In this document: positions 43,301 to 50,478 of the stretch, one piece after another
How positions within the stretch are numbered: the first letter of the stretch is position 1
Layout: the number at the start of each line of letters is the position of its first letter
DNA from: Bugula neritina
Taxonomy: Eukaryota > Bryozoa > Gymnolaemata > Cheilostomatida > Bugulidae
DNA length: 64,000 nucleotides
Reading direction: 5' to 3'
Assembly (NCBI GenBank): GCA_964035545.1
Contig: OZ037768.1
Span: forward strand, 13,764,175 to 13,828,174
The notes under the pieces: generated by a model
What the model was told of the DNA's origin: nothing
Seen by the model: the letters and a program-made list of their open reading frames with translations, nothing else
The model's database searches: none
Translations under genes and position numbers: made by a program

Positions 43301-46300
43301 GAAAAGAAAGATATGCTCAGTGACAAGTGGATCAAAGTAGCTACTACTAGGTATATCTCTACTTGAAACTTTCATGTGCTTATTATTTTTTATAAATTAT
43401 TGCAATAAATTGATTTTATTTAGTGGTCAATGCCAAACAGCTGTTGCTTCTATACAGTTTTAGTTTTACAGATTTTTAGAATAAGTGAAGTTGTCTGCAC
43501 ATGATAAATTACTCATTTGCATGTTTCTGCTTTTCGCAGCAGTAAAATTTCACTTCTAAATTTTTTGCCTTATGCTTATAAAATTTTTCTGTCATTTTGT
43601 AGTTCATTTGAAACTGACCTCTAGTAATATGGACAGATGTTGATTACCTATAGTTGAGAATATATTAGACTTGTAAAACAACTAAGCTATTATTCTGAAA
43701 ATATGACTAAGTGAATGCAATTAACCAGCCTTGATATGTTTTGGAACAAAATTTTCTGTAACTTGTAAAACATGGAGTTTGAAAATGGTAAAATTTGATT
43801 TACCATCAACAATTTTAGCTGTTCTTAGAACAAGAGCTGCAGTAGGCTCAATTGTTATGCATTTGTATAAAATATCTTGCAACATTAAAGTACAATTTGG
43901 CCTACACAGTTTTTGGCCTAACTTTGAAGCTCTATTTTTTGGTATCGTCATAGTGAATGAGAACAATTTCAAAAGCAAACGAATTTATTTTGATGCAAAC
44001 TGTGTTTTGTCAATGGGGCAGTGGCCGTTGTTTTAGGTTTATATGAAAAAAATTTCGGAATAAAAATCGCAAAATAATAGCAATACCGGAATTTTCGTAA
44101 AATTATTAAGGCCATTTTTTAATGTTTGATAAGCATGAACATAAACCAACGCACGATACTATTTCACATCATTAACTTATGTGTTATAGACTGAAAAGTC
44201 TGAATATACAGAGTTTGGTGATGGGACACGCCTACCAACTGAGGGTGACTGCTAGTAACCTGTATGGATATGGAGCACCATCTGAGCCAACTGATGTAAT
44301 GTTAGATGAAGAATCTGTTAAACCAAGAAAAACTAGCACCCAGGAAACTCAAAAGAGAGGAAAGAATATCAAAGTAGACGACTATGATAAATTTTGTAAG
44401 TCAGCGAAAATTTGATACAGTGTTACATTCACATTCACTTCACTTTATTTTTAAAACTAAAAATTGCAGTTAAACCAACAGCTGAGAGCTATATTGCATT
44501 ATTTAATTACTATGCTTATTGCTATTTTGTACATTTATGCCGGGTCTTATAGACAAAGACATATGGAAGGATGGAAGCCCAAAACCAGCAGAATTGAAGG
44601 CGGAAAGTGTTCATGATTACTACGATATTCTTGAAGAGCTGGGCACGTAAGTTTTATTCCAGACACAATATGATATTACCACAATTGTTCATGTGTGCAT
44701 ATACAGTCCTGAAATGATTATATTTCGACGGTTCTTCAGACTGCACAGAATTAACTAATGCTGTAGAACAACTTGGCAGCTTTTATGTTATACTAAACAA
44801 CATGTAACACTATGCAGCAAGAAATCTTCAGGGTTACCAGCTTTCATAAGTTTATGCATGTATTTAAACACTGCAGATGTTCAAACCATTGAACTATAAC
44901 CTATTATAGTTTCAGTTCAGTGGTTCAAACAAGTATTGTAAGTTTTGATGCAATAACATTACATATATCTCCACTTCAACGGTTGTCGGCTAAGTAACAA
45001 TATTGTGTGTATGGTTTTAGAGGTGCTTTTGGAGTTGTGCACAGATGTGTGGAAAAAGCTACCGGAAAAGTTTTTGTAGCCAAGTTTATAGATACGCCCA
45101 CTTCAGCAGACAAGCAGGCAGTAAGAAATGAGGTGGGAGTGATGACACAACTCCATCACCCTAAGCTCATTACTCTACACGATGCTTTTGAAGACCGAAA
45201 GGAAATGTGCCTCATTATGGAATTGTAGGTGTTTTAAAATGCTTATAAATATCCATATAAACTATTTATTAATAAGTTTCTAAAGTTTAAATAAATTTAT
45301 TTTGATTGCTTGTAATTGTAAGTAAATTTAGTTTAATATTGTTGTGAGTTTTAGCACAATTATCAAGCGTGGATTGCCTGCGTATTTAGTTTCAATTTAA
45401 CTGGCAACTACTAACAGAGCTTGCGTACGATAACCTTTATTTAATTCGATAAACATAATTATGACACTATGTCAAAACCACAATACATCAGTCAATTATA
45501 ACACGTCTTACTACCACGAGCCCCTGCTCTCAACAACATGGTTTCTGCTAGCTAACCCGCGAACAGTCACTTGACCGGAACCTTGCTTTCCGGTCCTTCT
45601 GATTGGCTGGTAGAACATAGTTATAAGTATTCCCATACAGGAGGAGACAAATGCATTATTATGCTACGTAATCCCATTACAATATCAACTCCAGATGCGT
45701 CCAAAAATATTAAATGATGCTGTATACACACTTATATCATAACTATTGGTAAATTATTTGCGAGATTTGTAAGTTATTATTAGTTGCTGTTTGTTGAGAA
45801 TAAATAATTTTTCTTTTTATTATGTTTTAATATTTATACATAAGACTTAGGAACATCTAAATCTGTTGCATACGTCTGCAGTTTGTCTGGAGGGGAGTTG
45901 TTTGATCGAATAGCTGATGATAACTACAAGATGACAGAGGCTGAAGTAATCAAGTACATCAGACAAGTCGTGGCTGCCTTGAAACACATGCATGAGAATA
46001 ATATTGTACACTTAGACATCAAGGTGATTTTATTTCAATATGTGTAAACTATTACATAGATTTGTATGCTTCTTTCTTTTAAATATATTTTATCTGCAGC
46101 CCTATATTATTTATATTGTCGTGCATAAATTTTCAAATTGGGTTGAGCATTTCTAGGAACTTTAGTAAATTGCAGATGTATGCTATATACATTCAAGCAA
46201 CATTTCTTTTAAGAAAGCACAATCAAATTTATATAAAAGTATCTGATAGTTGCAGTACATCAACTGTGCTTGAAAAATGTAAATTGGCAGCATTAATAGT

Positions 46301-49300
46301 TTAACACCATATCAGCATCACAGACGTATGTTACATATATTATTTTCCTAGGAAAGCTGTAGCAGTTAGATTTGTAATTCCATGGGTTTTTTGAAACTTA
46401 CATACATGTAAACTTAATCAAACAAAGCCTGAGAGTTTTGTTAAAGAAGTATGCAAAAGTATCATATATTTACATTACAGCCAGAAAACATCATCTGTGA
46501 GACCAGTAAAAGCACAAACGTGAAAATCATAGACTTTGGTTTAGCGACCAAACTGGATCCAAATGTACCTGTGAAAGTATCAACAGCAACTGCAGAATTC
46601 GCTGCTCCAGAAATAGCAAACAGACAGTCTGTAGGCTATTACACAGACATGTGGGCATGTGGTGTGCTGGCTTATGTCCTGTAAGTTATATTTATATGTC
46701 TATAGCCATACATTAAGTTTTCTATCATTTATGCATGATTGGTTCTACTCACTGAATAACTCCTGTGCTTTCAGATTGAGTGGCTTGTCTCCATTTGCTG
46801 GTGAAGATGATTACGACACTCTACAGAATGTTGGCAATGCAGAGTATGACTTTGATGATGAGGCGTTTGACAATGTGTCAGATTTAGCTAAAGACTTCAT
46901 TTCTAAACTGCTAGTTAAAAAACCAGAGTAAGCTTGTTGTAGTGGCAGCAGCCACACAATTTAAATATGTCCTTATATAAATTATATTAGACGTTAAAAT
47001 ATTGTTAATAGTAAGCACATAATTATGCACATAATTGCATAGTAGAGCTCATTCGAGTAGTATGAATAATGATGACATAACTCCCTAAACTATAGTACCA
47101 TGTTCATTAAAATATAATGCATGTCACTTACTTTCCGAGCAATGCACGCGTGCATTAATTTACCACATGCATATTTCTTAAAAGCAAAATTACGATTAGA
47201 CGACTAGGTTACATTTTAGTGTGGAGTATCTAACACGGTGTTTGGCAATAATACATTATTTTTTAAATAGTGATATTTGTAAATACAAATTGTATGCAGC
47301 TGCATTACCGGTGCTAGTAGATATGCATTATTACTGTAACTATAGAAACCGTATGAATGTACACGTCGCCAGTGAGCATCCATGGCTCAAGGAAGAACAT
47401 GCAGAGTTAGACAAGAGAATACCTGCCAGTAGATATGCCGATGTACGAGAAAAGATACACGAAAGATATGTGAGTAGCTATAGAAGCATATATTAGCTCA
47501 CCTTTTCGTTACTAAGATGGTGGAACCTTTGCTAAGCTTTTGCAATTAATATTCTTACAGGGTATCAAGATTGAGATCAATATGCCTGCAATTGGAATCA
47601 TTGCAAACTTCAGTTCTATTAAGAAGCTGAGAATGGAGCAATTTCGCATTGTTGTCACGGAGTTTGGTGAGTTACTAATCTCTAGTTTACATCTATGAAA
47701 TTCCTACCAAGTGAACTGAAAATGAAGTAATTTGTTATCTTCTTATCCACATTAATTATACCTTTTACTTGTATTAAATATGACTTCAGTTTGCACGTTG
47801 TGGTGGACTGTAGCACACATTTCTGCTTACCTTTGCTGCAACACAATGCATGGAGATTTTACTTGTTTTTGTTGATGAAATTTATTATGTGCAGATCGTA
47901 AAGAAGCAGCTCCAAAGTTCATCATCAAGCCTCACTCGACAACTGTTCCAGAAGGGAGCACTGTAAACTTACATGCTGCTATACAGTCAACTAGTGACCC
48001 GATAGTTACATGGTATCACAATGATGTTCAACTCTCACAGAGTGTTAAACACATGCAGAAATATCAAGGTTTGTTAACTATATGTACATGTATGTCATGT
48101 CTAGGCATTCCAGCTATAATATATTATTGTAAGAAATATAAGGTATGCCTTTATGTTTTTGCATGCTGTTGATTTTTGTGCTGTAGTTAAAGTGGACAGA
48201 GATTTCTTTCATATGATGACAAATTAGATTGTGTAGAGTAACCATTAGGCTGTAATATCCACTAACTAGATTTAGACAGTAGACTGTGTAGATGTCATGT
48301 TTGCATAACTTAATAATATCTTCGTGTTATATATAAGATGCTATACAGCATAGATATATGAGGTGGGTGCAGTAATGCAGAAATTGGAAAGAGCTTGTGT
48401 TCTAGATGGAAAATGCAGCAAAAGAACTTATGTTCTCAAGATAATTTCTACCCAAACCGAAATTTATAAAGAAATTGAAAAATTTCTCCACTTTAATGAA
48501 ATATCATCGTCTAAAAGAGCTATAATCTTGAAACTTTTCTAACTAAAGCGCTCATGGGCAGTTCTTAGTGTACTATATTGAATTATTGATCAAAAAATTT
48601 TGTGCATTTTCATTTCGAGTAATTTTATAGGGACTCGAACTAAGAGTAAGTTGTTCTAGAGGTTGTACTAACATTTAATGCATGGCATTTCACTAAGTTG
48701 GTTTTATTTAATTTTGTAATTAATGAAAGTGTTTCTTCCGCTGCATTTATTTGATTTACTAGATTATAAGTGTATAAGGAGTATGTATACTAGCCCTGAG
48801 TAGCACCATATTGCGTCAATCAGAAAGATTGAGAGTACCTTTACTGCGCAGCGATATTGATGAAAATTTTTTCATTTGATGAGTTTCACAGAATTAAATC
48901 TACAAAATGGTAGACTATTTAGTTAGACATGCTATCCCAGTCGTCATGCTGTTTTGAGCTGTAGCCAAAAAAGCTATATGAAATCAAACAATATATGTGA
49001 TGATGGATAGTAGAGGCACCACCTAAGTAATTACCTGTAACATTACCATGTTTTGTCCAGGTAAGACATTTGGCCTGAAGGTAAATCGAGTTCGATGTGG
49101 AGAAGATGATGGAGTTTACACTTGCAGAGCTGTCAATTCATTCGGCAGATGTGAGGCATCATGTAACTTAACTATTACACGTGAGTATTACTATGACTAT
49201 TACCTGTGGGTATTACTATGACTATTACACGTAAGTATTACTATGACTATTACACGTGAGTATTACTATGACTATTACACGTGAGTATTACTATGACTAC

Positions 49301-50446
49301 TACACGTGAGTATTACTATGACTATTACACTTACGTATTACTATGACTATTACACGTAAGTATTACTATGACTATTACACGTGAGTATTACTATGACTAT
49401 TAACTGTGAGTATTACTATGATTATTACACTGACATATGTTACAGGAGTCGACAGTCAATCATCCACTGCTTTGCATTTTAAGGAATACTTGCTTAATAT
49501 TGGCCTCAATGATGGAGCTATAACAATGAGTTAATGTAGCTCAATAATTACATGGTCAGTTATATAACAAGCTAATAAGTCTGAGCTAACTCATATGATT
49601 TTTACAGCTGACACACACAAAGAGCAGCAACATGAAACAGAAAACAGACCCAAAAGAGTATTTAAAGAAATAGACGTAGAATATCCTGATTTAGACAAAA
49701 AACCATACTTTGAATTCCCACTTCGTGACAGAATGATTCAAGAACATGACACATTCAAACTAACTTGTACAGTTGAAGGTTTCCCACAACCACAGGTATT
49801 AAATTCGTTCTCAATTTTTGCCTTGTAATAATATAAATACATGTGAAATTATAATGCTTGGTGATAAAATCAAAGATATTCAGTATGTATGGTGAATGTT
49901 TGGCAGGTGAGCTGGTACCACAGTGGTAGAGATATTACAAATAACCCTCGGTACAGTGTCACATATGCATCAGGGCGCTGCAGTATAGAGATTGGAAATG
50001 CAGAGTCAGGAGATGCTGGAAAATATACATGTAGAGCAGTGAATACATTAGGAGAGGCAGAATGCTCATGTAATGTTGTTGTGGAAGGTAAGTGCAAAGC
50101 CATGTCTGAATTGAATGTAAATGTATTGCACGGCATATAAATCACCGTTTAATGTAGCAAAGTCACTACAAAGACAGAGCTTTGTAACCAATCACTCAGG
50201 GGCTTTCATTATTAAACAACACTGTGATTGGCTTAACACCCATGACTTGGCGGTGGCTTTGATTCATGGAAAGACTGTAATAGTAACCTAAACATAGAAA
50301 TGTTGAATGTCAATAGTACCAACAGTAAACGTTAAGCTTTCCCTAGACTAAAAGTTTTTACTGAAAAACAACTGTAAAGCAAAAAATTTGTGTTTCAAAA
50401 AATTTAACATCTTCAATATGAATAATTTGTTACTGCAATTCATACC

Positions 50447-50478
<32 letters not shown>

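Noticed and set aside
43721-44036. Overlapping frames of about 100 and 85 codons on opposite strands
   Set aside because: They lie inside an intron between certain FN3-15 exons, with no domain and no fitting splice phases.
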